Shown here: positions 42,884 through 55,022 of the stretch, piece after piece
Position numbering within the stretch: position 1 is the stretch's first letter
Layout of the letters: each line of letters opens with the position of its first letter
Source: an uncultured SAR324 cluster bacterium
GTDB taxonomy: Bacteria > SAR324 > NAC60-12
Direction: 5' to 3'
NCBI GenBank assembly: GCA_902513935.1
Contig: CABXOR010000002.1
Location: forward strand, 1-59,548
DNA length: 59,548 nucleotides
The notes under the pieces: model-generated
Told to the model about the DNA's origin: nothing
Database searches by the model: none
The model's input: the letters and a program-made list of their open reading frames with translations, nothing else
Program-made: the position numbers and the translations under genes

Positions 42884-43213
42884 AACCTTGTTTTATCAGG
42901 CTATTGTGGATTAATAAATTTACCCACATCTAACTGACTGATATCAGTTATCAACTTGTTGTCAACATTTAATCAAATATTTTACCTGTAAATAATCAAC
43001 TTATTGCGGTCAAATGTTTGTTACTGATTATTTATCAACAACTAACTAACAATTCGTGTTGGGTTTTTTCTTTAATTTTGATAAGTTATTGTTTGTCAAC
43101 ATTCTGACAACAAGTTGTTAACATATAAAAATTAGTTAAAACTTCTTATAATTCAAAAAGTTATTCACTTGCCAACAAGTTGTCAACAAACCTACTACTA
43201 CTAATAATAAAAT
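42884..43213. other. Candidate replication-origin region (DnaA-box-like words upstream of dnaN)
   Basis: About 330 AT-rich bases with clustered words close to the DnaA box TTATCCACA: TTATCAACT 42948, TTGTCAACA 42959, TTATCAACA 43032, TTGTCAACA 43093, TTGTTAACA 43115, TTATTCACT 43161 and TTGTCAACA 43180. Several lie inside the longer AACAAGTTGT(C/T)AACA. They are all on the plus strand and precede dnaN-recF-gyrB, the usual oriC-side order. dnaA itself is not in the window. This is probably an origin, or a DnaA-controlled dnaN promoter. Confidence 0.55.
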
Positions 43214-44341
43214 ATGGAAATTAATTTAAAAAGAGAAGCATTCAGTAGTACTCTGCAAAACATAAATTCTGTTGTTGACAAAAGTACAAGTTCAAACAAA
43301 CCTATCCTGTCTAATTTCGTTATCAGGACCGTGGAGGGGGAAGGCTCAATGGTTGAGTTTTCGTCGACTGATTATGAGCTTTCTCTTGTTGAGCGGGTGG
43401 AAGCAGAAATTACAGAATCAGGCAGTATCTGCGTTAATGCAAAAAAAGTATTCGATATAGTCAAAGAACTTCAGGACGAAGATGTAAAGATTCGTTCTAC
43501 AGAACAACTGTGGATTCATACTACCTGTGGTTCTTCTGAGATGCGTCTTCCTTCGGTTGAAGTCGGCCTATACCCTCAAACGGTACTGGAAGACCTTCCT
43601 CAATCTGTGACGATATCTGTGGATGATTTGAAGCAGTGTATTGACATGACACTGTTTGCTGCAATTACGAACGAGTCTCGACGAAACCTGATGGGTGTTT
43701 GTCTTAGTTCTACGAGTGACCAGCAAACCCGCTGGCTTTCCACTGACGGTCATCGATTAGCACAAATTCTCAAATCAGTCGATGATCTGAATTTTAGTGA
43801 AGACCAGGAAGTTATCGTTCCCAGAAAAGCTTTGACTGAAGTACGCCGGACAGCAGATCTTTTTGGTCAGACAGTAGTAATTTCTTTCGATGAACGTGTT
43901 ATGCAGTTTACCGGCGGCAGGATCAGTTTCAAGACCAGGTTGATTGAAGGAAAATTTCCAAACTGCGATCCTATCATTCCCAAAGATAACACAATGGAAA
44001 TTATTGTGAATCGTGAAAGTTTTATCAATTCACTGAAAATTGTCTCTTCAATCAGTTCAGAAAAACTAAGACCAGTGAAACTTCTTATCTCTCAGGGGGT
44101 TTTGAAACTGGAAAGTGAGAAAGCAGATTATGGAGAAGTGGTAGATGAAATAGAAATCGGCTACGAGGGTGATCCTTTTCAAATTGGGTTTAACTCCAGA
44201 TATCTGTTGGATGTTTTAATTGTGATTGAAAGTGAAGACATAAAATTAGAGTGTAAAAATTCGATGAGTCCCACCATCATCAAATCCACTGTTGATGAAT
44301 CCTTTTTGTCAGTAATTATGCCATTGAGAGTCGAATGGTAG
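43214..44341 (+). CDS. dnaN: DNA polymerase III beta sliding clamp
   Basis: 375 residues, three repeated clamp domains. Recognisable stretches: NINSVVDKSTSSNKPILSNF near the start, WLSTDGHRLA near 174-183 in domain 2, FKTRLIEGKFPNCDPIIP near 238-255, and the C-terminal IMPLRVEW, matching the clamp's usual VMPMRL ending. The clamp encircles DNA and tethers polymerases. The ATG follows CTACTACTACTAATAATAAA, a triplet-repeat leader without a Shine-Dalgarno sequence. recF begins 70 bases downstream. Confidence 0.96.
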   Translation: MEINLKREAFSSTLQNINSVVDKSTSSNKPILSNFVIRTVEGEGSMVEFSSTDYELSLVERVEAEITESGSICVNAKKVFDIVKELQDEDVKIRSTEQLWIHTTCGSSEMRLPSVEVGLYPQTVLEDLPQSVTISVDDLKQCIDMTLFAAITNESRRNLMGVCLSSTSDQQTRWLSTDGHRLAQILKSVDDLNFSEDQEVIVPRKALTEVRRTADLFGQTVVISFDERVMQFTGGRISFKTRLIEGKFPNCDPIIPKDNTMEIIVNRESFINSLKIVSSISSEKLRPVKLLISQGVLKLESEKADYGEVVDEIEIGYEGDPFQIGFNSRYLLDVLIVIESEDIKLECKNSMSPTIIKSTVDESFLSVIMPLRVEW

Positions 44342-44411
44342 CTTGACGGTTTTCGTTTTACTGTTCCTGATCACTTGTTGACTATCGACAGTCAACCGCA
44401 AATGATTGTAC

Positions 44412-45480
44412 ATGATCATCCGCAACATTGAGGTATCTCAATTTCGCAACTACGGTAGGTGTAAGACAAAACTTTCTCCGGAAATAAACTGGATTTACGG
44501 TGCAAACGGCCAGGGTAAAACGAACCTGGTTGAGGCAGTATTTTACCTTTGTAACTTAGAATCATTTCGCACAACAAAGCCGTCTCTGCTGCTGCAGGAA
44601 AAAAAGTCAGAGGCAGTTCTTCAGGCTAAGGTAGAACGAAAAAAAGTTCTGCATCTTGTTCGTGTCAATATCACAACAAAAGGTCGACAGGTTTTTTTAG
44701 ATCACAAACCTTCCCGCCGGGTTTCTGAATATATTTTTTCTTTCATGGCACTGTCTTTCACTCCGGAAGATGTTAATCTTTTCAGAAGTGTCCCTCAGGA
44801 CCGCCGCAAGTTTTTTAACAGGATTATGGCTTTCAATGATCCTCTCTATTTTAATAATATTCAGGAATATTCAAAAATTATTTCCCAAAAAAATTCTTTA
44901 TTGAGACAGGAAAAAATTGAACAAATCCAACTATGGAATGAAATGCTGGCAAAGTCTGCAGTTCAGCTAATGAAGCGTAGAAACAGTTATGTAGAGCAGG
45001 TTAATCAACATTTGAATGATATATTCACGGATATTTCCGGTCGCACAGAAACATTGAAGCTGATTTATAAACCGTCTTTGAATTCAGCGGATTTTGAAGA
45101 GAAGAATTGTCTTCAGCAACTTGAAAAAAGCCTGTCAAGAGACCTGCAGTACGGCTTTGCTGTACTTGGTCCCCACAGGGATGAGTACCATTTGATGATG
45201 GATGGAAAAAAAAGACAGAGATTTTTTTTCGCAGGGAGAGTTCAGGATTACTAATTTGTCTTTAAAAATGACGATAAATCGTTTATTCTATGAGGGATAT
45301 CAATTTTATCCGGTTTTGATTTTTGACGATCTTTTTTCAGAATTGGATGATGAGGTGGTAAAAAATGTTTTACAATATTTTTTAACACTTAAAAATCAAA
45401 TTTTTATTACCTCTACCTCAGAACCATCTGGATCCCTGACAGTAAAAAAATTTAATATTGTCAAGGGAGAGTTGGTTTGA
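44412..45480 (+). CDS. recF: DNA repair/replication protein RecF, interrupted by a one-base frameshift
   Basis: The frame from ATG 44412 carries the Walker A motif GANGQGKTN and the arm region. It shifts at a homopolymer: 45206-45213 is A8 and 45222-45229 is T8, only 8 bases apart. Removing one base from either run joins it to the frame 45202-45480 with SQGEFRITNLSLKM, the Walker B LIFDDLFSELDDEVV and the end KGELV. The joined product of about 355 residues is full length for RecF, which loads RecA at gaps. The recF frameshift could be a sequencing error, slippage recoding or a real mutation. Between dnaN and gyrB it is in its canonical place. Confidence 0.85.
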
Positions 45481-45494
45481 CAACACAGTTATAG

Positions 45495-47930
<2,436 letters not shown>

Positions 47931-47948
47931 AATTATTGCCCCAACTCC

Positions 47949-49325
47949 ATGTCTAGCCCCCATTCCGTTGTCGCCATAGTCGGGCGTCCAAATGTAGGAA
48001 AATCAACATTATTCAATCGCCTTGTCGGGCGACGTTCTGCCATTGTAGAAAAGAATCCAGGTGTAACACGTGACCGCAATTCTGGAATTGTAAAATATCA
48101 CGGGTTTCAGTTTATTGCAGTTGATACAGGTGGATTTGAACCAGTTGCAGAAAGCTCATTGGTTCAACAAATGGCATTACAGGCACGTCTGGCTGTTGAA
48201 GAGGCAGATGGTGTTTTGTTTGTTGTAAGTGCAATTGAAGGCTGGACTCCGCCAGATAGTGAAATATACAGGACATTGGTGAAAGCAGAAACTCCCTTGT
48301 TTGTTGTTGTCAACAAAGCCGATAACCCCCGTCTGGAAGAAGAAAGTTTTGAGTTTCATCAGCTTGGAGTAAAAAATATTTATCCTATTTCTGCAGAGCA
48401 CAACCGTGGAATAGAAGGACTCTTGGAAGAAGTAGATCAGCTGATTCCACTGAAAATAAAAGAAAAAGAAGACTACAATGAAGATCTAAACCGCTCTGAT
48501 GCTCCCATTGCAGTTGCGGTTATTGGTAAACCAAATGCAGGAAAGTCGTCGATTGTAAATGCACTTCTCCGGAAGGAGCGGATGATTGTGGATTCGATTT
48601 CAGGAACAACTCGTGATCCGGTTGACAGTCAGTGCAGTTTTGAAGGCCGGGATATTTTGCTGGTTGATACTGCAGGAATTCGTCGACGCGGCAAGGTCAG
48701 TCGGAAGATTGAAACATTCAGTATTGTTTCCGCACTCAAATCAATAGAACGTGCGGATGTAACCCTTTTGATTATTGATGCAGAAGAAGGGGTAACAGAG
48801 CAAGTTACCAAGATTGCCGGCTATGCCAATGAGCGCAGAAAATCACTGGTGATTGTGATGAATAAATGGGACCTGGTCAATAAAGACGGCATAACCCAAA
48901 AGGAAGTCAAAGAAGAAGTTTACGATAGTTTGGGTTTTATCAACTTTGCACCGGTTATTTTTGTCAGTGCGGTGACTGGACATCGCGTTCTTCAAATATT
49001 TGAAAACATTCTGCGTGTTCATGAGCAATTCGTCCGGCGGATTCAAACTTCAGATTTGAATACCATTCTTCAGCTGATTGTCAACCAACATCCGCCTCCA
49101 TCAAAATCGGGCCGACCGACCAAAGTGTATTACGGCAATCAGGTCAGTGTTGCCCCGCCGACTTTTGTCTTCATGACCAATAATCCCGAAAAAACAAACT
49201 TTGCTTACGAGCGTTATGTTTCCAACCAGTTTCGCTTTCATTTTGGTTTTGAAGGTACTCCCCTGAATTTTATCTGGCGCAAGAAAAAATCAACTCACAG
49301 TAAAAAACCAGGAAAACGCAGCTGA
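47949..49325 (+). CDS. der: Ribosome-biogenesis GTPase Der (EngA)
   Basis: 458 residues with the tandem G domains unique to Der: G1 motifs GRPNVGKST (about 12-20) and GKPNAGKSS (about 193-201), DTGG and DTAG G3 motifs, and NKAD and NKWD G4 motifs. The C-terminal KH-like domain ends KPGKRS. Der binds the 50S subunit during assembly. It starts 18 bases after gyrB and may extend that transcript. Confidence 0.97.
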   Translation: MSSPHSVVAIVGRPNVGKSTLFNRLVGRRSAIVEKNPGVTRDRNSGIVKYHGFQFIAVDTGGFEPVAESSLVQQMALQARLAVEEADGVLFVVSAIEGWTPPDSEIYRTLVKAETPLFVVVNKADNPRLEEESFEFHQLGVKNIYPISAEHNRGIEGLLEEVDQLIPLKIKEKEDYNEDLNRSDAPIAVAVIGKPNAGKSSIVNALLRKERMIVDSISGTTRDPVDSQCSFEGRDILLVDTAGIRRRGKVSRKIETFSIVSALKSIERADVTLLIIDAEEGVTEQVTKIAGYANERRKSLVIVMNKWDLVNKDGITQKEVKEEVYDSLGFINFAPVIFVSAVTGHRVLQIFENILRVHEQFVRRIQTSDLNTILQLIVNQHPPPSKSGRPTKVYYGNQVSVAPPTFVFMTNNPEKTNFAYERYVSNQFRFHFGFEGTPLNFIWRKKKSTHSKKPGKRS

Positions 49326-49464
49326 AAAAGATATCCAAGATCAGTATTATTGCCTGATTTTCAGACTGGCAGCTGAAAACTGACAGCTAAATCGATGGCC
49401 GTTCCAAATTTACTGAAACCCTGGTAAAATCGTGCTGGTTGAATTTTCTTTCATAACCTGATTG

Positions 49465-50760
49465 TTAGGCAAAGTGTACGTCGGTAAAACGGCTGCGCAG
49501 CTTGATAACTTCATCTTTGACAATTTTTCCTTGCAGTCCGGCTTTCATCAAATCCGCCAGTTCACCCATTTCACCTGCTTTCATGCCGTAGCGTGTCATT
49601 TCCTGTACACCAATCCTTAATCCTGTTGGATTTTTTGCATCCTTGTCGCCAGGAAGCATATTGTAATTGGTGATGATGTTATTTTGTTCGGCAAGCGAAC
49701 GGGCAATATCTTTGGCAATTCCAAAATTGGATACTTTTATTGCCAACTGGTGACTTTCAGTAAAACCGAATTCTTTGGCTTCCACATTCACCCCTTCATC
49801 AGCCAGAGCCTGTCCTAAAGCTTTGGCATTTGCAACTGTTTGTGCGGCATATTCCCGGCCGAACTGAGCCATTTCCCGGATTGCTATCAGCATTCCCGGC
49901 AGAGTGTGGAGATGGTGACTGCTGGAAGAACCGGGCATTACGCCGCGGTCTACACTGGTCCACCACCTCATTTCCTGTTCACTGCCCATATTACCTAGTA
50001 TTACTCCACGCTGCGGTCCAGGGAAAGTTTTATGCGTACTTCCGTTAATGAAATGCGCTCCTTCCTCAAAAGGATTTTGGAATTGTCCACCGAGAATTAG
50101 ACCAAGAACGTGAGCACCATCATAAAGAAGAGGAATATTTTTTGCCCGGCAGACTTCTGCAATTTGCTTTACAGGTTCAGGAAAGAGGAACAGGCTTTTG
50201 CCAAGAATAACCATATTCGGAGAAGTTTGTTCCACCAGATCAACGCATTTTGGTACATCAAGATGGTATCCGTCTTCAGTTGCAGGCCAGTAATGTAATG
50301 AGATGGAGTTTTCACGTCCCGGAGTGAGAACTTTTCCTCGAACCTGAATTCTTCTTCCAACCACTCCGATCGGGTTATGGCTGATATGTCCACCGATTTC
50401 GATGGAATTGACCAGCACCGTATCTCCGCCGCGTAATATTCCTAAAGCAACGGCTGTATTTGCTGCATTTCCACTGACTGGACGAACATCAGCCTGCAGA
50501 CATTTTGCCAGCTGGATGATTTCACGAATGGTCATGCTTTCAATTTGATCGATGTAGCGGGTACCTTCGTAATATCGGTTGTCTTGCTCTGCAGTATTCG
50601 GATGTCCTTCTGCATAGCGGCCCATGAAATCGTTTGACTCTATTTGTTTGACTGCATCTGACTGTACGTTTTCGCTCGCTATCAGGTTAATGGCCTCTTT
50701 TCCGCGCCATTGATTCTGGTTATTGACGATGTCCAGGACATCAGAAATATTTACACTCAT
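49465..50760 (-). CDS. Serine hydroxymethyltransferase-family enzyme (archaeal-like variant)
   Basis: 431 residues. The PLP lysine is in NGSTHKTFPGPQRGVI near 235-250. INLIASENVQSDAV and FMGRYAEGHPNTAEQDNRYY then EGTRYIDQIE resemble the SHMT opening, but in the style of archaeal or otherwise diverged SHMTs rather than E. coli GlyA. PVSGNAANTAVALG and LLYDGAHVLGLILGGQFQNP follow. It may be the cell's serine/glycine C1 enzyme or a specialised aldolase or transaldolase of the same family. It is 45 bases downstream of hldE on the same strand. The TTTTTCTC before hldE's end gives no clear promoter of its own. Confidence 0.85.
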   Translation of the reverse strand: MSVNISDVLDIVNNQNQWRGKEAINLIASENVQSDAVKQIESNDFMGRYAEGHPNTAEQDNRYYEGTRYIDQIESMTIREIIQLAKCLQADVRPVSGNAANTAVALGILRGGDTVLVNSIEIGGHISHNPIGVVGRRIQVRGKVLTPGRENSISLHYWPATEDGYHLDVPKCVDLVEQTSPNMVILGKSLFLFPEPVKQIAEVCRAKNIPLLYDGAHVLGLILGGQFQNPFEEGAHFINGSTHKTFPGPQRGVILGNMGSEQEMRWWTSVDRGVMPGSSSSHHLHTLPGMLIAIREMAQFGREYAAQTVANAKALGQALADEGVNVEAKEFGFTESHQLAIKVSNFGIAKDIARSLAEQNNIITNYNMLPGDKDAKNPTGLRIGVQEMTRYGMKAGEMGELADLMKAGLQGKIVKDEVIKLRSRFTDVHFA

Positions 50761-50805
50761 TTTTCTCTTTGGGTATGAAATTAAAGATAGTGGTAGTCTG
50801 ATTAC

Positions 50806-52200
50806 TCAATATTCCGGAAAATATTCAAGTTTGGCTCCAGACTCCCGGATGACTTCCTGTTCAGGAAGTTGTTGTTTTTCGAAATGTTTTCCTTTTACGA
50901 CAAGAGCAGGACGGATATTGCGGATCAAGTTGCTGGCATCCGGATCATCAAAAATAATAACCCGGTCAACTGCTTCAATTGCTGAAAGCAACAGTGCGCG
51001 CTCTCTTTCATTCAGCAAAGGCGGACGTCCTTTTTGTTTAGTGATGCTCTGGTCACTATTGATGGCTACGATATTAAAACCTTTAAGAGTATTGAGTTGA
51101 TGCAGAAATTTCAGGTGCCCTGCAGAAATTTCATCAAAATATCCATTTGTGAAAACAATAGGAATTTCCTGGGGCAAGTTGCGGTATAGTTTTTCCTGAG
51201 TCACGATTTTTGCAGAAGTTTCTCCGTAATCATAACGCTGAAGCAACTCGTGTTTTGAAAATGAAACAACACCTACATGTTGTATTTCCATGCCTGCAGC
51301 AAGTTGAGCCCAGTAAGCAGCTTGCTCAATATTTGCCTGTCCGGCAAGCATAAACGTGAGCATGCTGCTGACCATGTCTCCGGCTCCAACCACATCGAAA
51401 ACTTCCTGAGTTTCTGCTTCAAAGAAGTGATAATCCTCTGGATTGTGAAAAAGGAGTAAACCGTCCCGATCAAGGCTGATTACCAGATATTCCAGTTTTA
51501 CTTCTGCTTTCAACTGTTCTGCAGCCTTGAGGACATCATTTTGATCTTTAATAGTAAATCCGACTGCTGCTTCAGTTTCCTTGCGGTTTGGTTTAATGAG
51601 TGTGAAATCCTGATAGATGCTGTAGTTTGTCGTACGTCGAGGATCACCAACAATCGGAATTCCGTGTTTTTTACCACAAGCCGCAATAGTTTTGAGACTT
51701 TCAGTACTAAGTAAACCCTTTCCGTAGTCAGAAACAATGACTGCTTTACATTTTGGAATTGTTTGTTCGAAATAATCAACCAGCTGATTTTGCAGTACAA
51801 GCGTTTCCGGATCCGGATCAATGTCCATCCGGAGCAGATGGGTTTGTCCAGCAATCATACGGTGCTTGAGGCAGCTTTTATAATTTTCAGAAATGATCAC
51901 TCCTGAATGGTCAACTCCGTTTTCTGCAAGCAGTTTACGGATGCATTTGCCCGTTTCATCTTTTCCGGTGACTCCGCAAACGAGTACTTCTGCACCAAAA
52001 GCGGCCAGATTCATCACAACATTACCTGCCCCGCCTAAGCGCTGGTCTTCCCGGAGCACGCGCATTACAGGAATTGGCGCTTCAGGAGATATTCTATCTA
52101 CTTCACCCCATGAATAATGGTCCAGCATCAGGTCTCCTACAACGAGGATGCGTGGAGAATTTATTTTCTCAAGAGATTGGCGGAGGTCTCCTTCACTCAT
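50806..52200 (-). CDS. hldE: Bifunctional heptose 7-phosphate kinase / heptose 1-phosphate adenylyltransferase
   Basis: 464 residues. The N-terminal PfkB-type kinase (~1-320) has VVGDLMLDHYSWGEVDRISP, RLGGAGNVVMNLAAFG and the ATP/anion-hole motif DVVGAGDMVSSML (usual GAGD). The C-terminal nucleotidyltransferase (~335-464) has IVFTNGYFDEISAGHLKFL, a variant of the family's FTNGCFDxLHxGH with Tyr for Cys, and GRPPLLNERERA. It makes ADP-heptose for lipopolysaccharide. The GT9 heptosyltransferase at 36.6 kb would use the product. It lies 5 bases after the DsbA-like gene and is part of a minus-strand operon. Confidence 0.95.
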   Translation of the reverse strand: MSEGDLRQSLEKINSPRILVVGDLMLDHYSWGEVDRISPEAPIPVMRVLREDQRLGGAGNVVMNLAAFGAEVLVCGVTGKDETGKCIRKLLAENGVDHSGVIISENYKSCLKHRMIAGQTHLLRMDIDPDPETLVLQNQLVDYFEQTIPKCKAVIVSDYGKGLLSTESLKTIAACGKKHGIPIVGDPRRTTNYSIYQDFTLIKPNRKETEAAVGFTIKDQNDVLKAAEQLKAEVKLEYLVISLDRDGLLLFHNPEDYHFFEAETQEVFDVVGAGDMVSSMLTFMLAGQANIEQAAYWAQLAAGMEIQHVGVVSFSKHELLQRYDYGETSAKIVTQEKLYRNLPQEIPIVFTNGYFDEISAGHLKFLHQLNTLKGFNIVAINSDQSITKQKGRPPLLNERERALLLSAIEAVDRVIIFDDPDASNLIRNIRPALVVKGKHFEKQQLPEQEVIRESGAKLEYFPEY

Positions 52201-52205
52201 ATTTT

Positions 52206-53243
52206 TTAGTTTTGGCTTAAGTATTTTTCTAGTGCCTGTTGGAAAGCATCATAGGGTTGTGCGCCGGATAGTACTTCACCTTGAATTTCTCCAGATTTTG
52301 GATTGAAGAGGCCAACAAAAAAACCTGGAGTTCCGGTAATGCCAAGATTAGCACCATCTTTCATGTCCTGATCAACTAGTCCACGGTATTTCTCGTTATC
52401 GAGGCACTCGTCGAATTTAACAGGGTATTTTACTTTGATTTCTCTGGCATATTTTTTCAGTTCTTCCTTATCTTGTGCCTTTTGACGTGAGTAGAGTATC
52501 CTGTGAATTTCTTCAAATTTCCCCTGTTCCCGGGCGCATTCCGACGCAATAGCCGCTTCGTCGGCTTCTTTGTGAAAAGCAAGCGGGAAGTGCCGGTATC
52601 CAAAAGCCACCCGGTCCTTGTATTTTTCAAGAAGTTTACCGATTGTACTCTGAACACGACTGCAAAAAGGACATTGGTAATCTGAATATTCAAGCAGAAT
52701 GACCGAAGCTTTTTTGTTTCCCCTGAGATAACCGGTTTTTATATTACCTTTCAGTAGAAAATCTGAAGGGGCCTCCAAATTTGAAATAACCCAGCCCTTC
52801 TTAAGTGCCAGTGAGTATTGGTTCAACATATGCTGACTCCTAATCTGCTGCTCCAGGAACTGTTTAATCTGCGGCCGGATCTGTTCCAGTGTTCCTCGTT
52901 CCTGAAGCTCATTTTGTTCATAAAAAGCAATAATATCTTTGAGTGTCACTTTATTTTCTGTAGTCAAGATTATTTCCTGATGTTTTACAGCCAATTTTTC
53001 CAGAGAATATTCCATCAACCGGACACTCAGATGCTGATACAGCTGCAGACTTAGGTCATTTGCTTTTTTGTTGCGTACATCTTCAAAAGTCACCGGCTTT
53101 CCATCAACCAAGCCTATAACCGGATTGGGATGAAAGACTGTACCTGCAGGAGCAGCACTGGAAGTTTGCGCAATTGAAGTAAAATAAGCGGTAAAAATGA
53201 GGTTGAGTGAGATTAGATACTTGAATAGTTTTGCAGTTATCAT
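52206..53243 (-). CDS. Exported DsbA/thioredoxin-family protein with N-terminal helical domain
   Basis: 345 residues. Signal peptide (ISLNLIFTAYFTSIAQTSSA) then VIGLVDGKPVTFEDV, a SurA/parvulin-like N-terminal helical region to about 155. The thioredoxin domain follows: LLEYSDYQCPFCSRVQ (CPFC near 190-193), RHFPLAFHKEADEAA and the cis-Pro loop GITGTPGFFVG. It is a periplasmic thiol-disulfide enzyme. The fusion of a chaperone-like N-domain with DsbA is found in several proteobacteria. Here both redox residues are Cys, in contrast to the UPWC protein at 7.3 kb. It lies between hldE and the Lon-substrate-domain gene. Confidence 0.9.
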   Translation of the reverse strand: MITAKLFKYLISLNLIFTAYFTSIAQTSSAAPAGTVFHPNPVIGLVDGKPVTFEDVRNKKANDLSLQLYQHLSVRLMEYSLEKLAVKHQEIILTTENKVTLKDIIAFYEQNELQERGTLEQIRPQIKQFLEQQIRSQHMLNQYSLALKKGWVISNLEAPSDFLLKGNIKTGYLRGNKKASVILLEYSDYQCPFCSRVQSTIGKLLEKYKDRVAFGYRHFPLAFHKEADEAAIASECAREQGKFEEIHRILYSRQKAQDKEELKKYAREIKVKYPVKFDECLDNEKYRGLVDQDMKDGANLGITGTPGFFVGLFNPKSGEIQGEVLSGAQPYDAFQQALEKYLSQN

Positions 53244-53259
53244 GTAATTTATTTCTTAT

Positions 53260-53898
53260 TTAATTTAGAAAGTTGGGTGAAAAATCGGTTAAAATTTCAT
53301 TGGGGTTCGACATTCCCATCAGGCAGATCAAGTCATCCAAACGGGAGTCCAGGTCTGGAGATTCCAATAGAGTTTGTTTTTCTATTCCGGAAAAATCAAG
53401 ATTCATGCTGAGTAAATTAACGAGATAGTTTGCAGGAATATCTTCTATTTTTTCCCACTCTATTTTCAACTTATTTCTCTCAGAATATTCCCTGAAGTTT
53501 TGATATAAAAGACCTGAATCCTTTGAAAGGCTCAAATCTTCTGTGTCATTTGGAAATGATGAATACTCTACTTTTGCTTGTCTGTATGGAGTGTCTTTTT
53601 CCAGCTCCTCCACAATCTTAAAGCGAGATTCTCCGTGGAGTTGTATTAGATAATTCCCTTTTGGCAATTGTTGAGATTGTTCAATTTTTCCTGCACAGCC
53701 GATTTCACACAGCTTTTCAGAATCCTGGGTCGCAGGCTGAATTATGCCAATCAGCAAGTCTTCATGCTCCAGGACGTTTTCCACCATCTGTCGGTAACGC
53801 GACTCGAATATATGCAGAGGCAGAACTGAACCCGGCAATAAAATAGTTTTATGCAGAGGGAACAAAGGAATAGTATCGATCAGTTTTACAGTAGTCAT
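53260..53898 (-). CDS. Lon substrate-binding-domain protein
   Basis: 212 residues. DTIPLFPLHKTILLPGSVLP and LHIFESRYRQMVENVLE are the classic LON N-terminal (PUA-like) opening; IGCAGKIEQSQQLPKGNYLI, then GESRFKI, completes the sheet. There is no AAA or protease domain, so it is the stand-alone LON_substr_bdg type, of unknown role. Its stop is 16 bases before the DsbA-like gene. Its ATG at 53898 shares one base with the stop of the SPL-like gene. Confidence 0.9.
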   Translation of the reverse strand: MTTVKLIDTIPLFPLHKTILLPGSVLPLHIFESRYRQMVENVLEHEDLLIGIIQPATQDSEKLCEIGCAGKIEQSQQLPKGNYLIQLHGESRFKIVEELEKDTPYRQAKVEYSSFPNDTEDLSLSKDSGLLYQNFREYSERNKLKIEWEKIEDIPANYLVNLLSMNLDFSGIEKQTLLESPDLDSRLDDLICLMGMSNPNEILTDFSPNFLN

Positions 53899-55022
53899 TA
53901 GACCTCAATTGGAAATCGTTGCTGCAGACTGCCTGCAATCCTACTTTCAACATCTACTGCAGTTTGAGGTTGATGCGGCATAGTATTTTTCCAGACTGAA
54001 CTATTTTCCATACAAAGATATGTTGGAATTTGAGGTGCCAGTTGAGTTACTTTTTGTTGAACATTGCGGAACAAACGCTGACGTATTTTTTTTAAATAAC
54101 GCATTTTCCCATCCTCTCCAGGGACAAACTCTCCAAGAAAAACACGGCTGTTTGGAAAGCGTTCATCCACAACTGATTTGAGTGAAGAAATGTAGCGCAG
54201 AGAACCCAAACTGACCCAGGCAATTCTGTCTGATGGAACAGCATCAAGAATTTGCTCAACCAGTTCCTGATAACCCTTTTCCCAATCCGGATAGTGGATC
54301 ATGGGATCAAAATGAAAAGCGACTTTGTATCCTGCGTCTGAGACTTTTTTTGCCGCTTCAAGCCTTTCATTCAACCGCGCTGTTTTGTATTCTTCCTTCT
54401 CAACGATGGCCTCCGGATTAACTGACCACGATATCACAGTTTTTCCTCCGTGCGGTAGGTCCAGTAAATGATCAACATTACTTGATTTAGTTTTCAGCTC
54501 AAGCAAAGCATTGGGCAGTTTGGCAAAGAAACGGATTACATGTGACTTGATGCCCAGGATGTGGTCGAGTGCCAAACTGTCAGAATGCTCACCTGTGCCA
54601 ACACGAAACAAGGTGTCAGGCTGAGCGACTGTTCGCTGCCGGACCTGTTCCAGAATTTCTTCCAGATTTGCGTGAACCGTAATAACAGGTTTGTTCAGGA
54701 ATGCTTGTAGAATACAATATGTACACTCAAATGGACAGTTTTCTATTAAATCCAGTGTAAAATAATTGCAGCAGACAAGATCATTCGAAAATCCAGGACA
54801 AGCCTTAATCGATGTTCCCTTGAAATATTTGAGATGCAAGGTCTTTTTTCCCTGCGTGAGTGGGTTGCGTAGAGGATCTGTTCCGGACTCATCCTGATGC
54901 CAGGCGAATTTTTCCACGACCGTTCTCGGCACTTCCGGAAAGCGTTCGCAGATTTGCTCTGTCAAAGGTTCTGCTGAAACCGCTTGATCTATGATTATGC
55001 GCTCAGGACTGTACTGGAACAT
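53898..55022 (-). CDS. Spore photoproduct lyase-like radical SAM protein
   Basis: 374 residues. The radical SAM cluster motif is in ENCPFECTYCILQAFLN near 94-110 (C-x3-C-x2-C). Before it lies KTLHLKYFKGTSIKACPGF, and after it VRVGTGEHSDSLALDHILG and FHFDPMIHYPDWEKGYQELV, the SPL/SplB pattern also found in non-sporulating bacteria. True SPL repairs 5-thyminyl-5,6-dihydrothymine; in Gram-negatives the substrate is open. It heads the minus-strand operon SPL-like, LON-domain, DsbA-like, hldE, SHMT-like. All gaps are under 50 bases. Confidence 0.88.
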   Translation of the reverse strand: MFQYSPERIIIDQAVSAEPLTEQICERFPEVPRTVVEKFAWHQDESGTDPLRNPLTQGKKTLHLKYFKGTSIKACPGFSNDLVCCNYFTLDLIENCPFECTYCILQAFLNKPVITVHANLEEILEQVRQRTVAQPDTLFRVGTGEHSDSLALDHILGIKSHVIRFFAKLPNALLELKTKSSNVDHLLDLPHGGKTVISWSVNPEAIVEKEEYKTARLNERLEAAKKVSDAGYKVAFHFDPMIHYPDWEKGYQELVEQILDAVPSDRIAWVSLGSLRYISSLKSVVDERFPNSRVFLGEFVPGEDGKMRYLKKIRQRLFRNVQQKVTQLAPQIPTYLCMENSSVWKNTMPHQPQTAVDVESRIAGSLQQRFPIEV

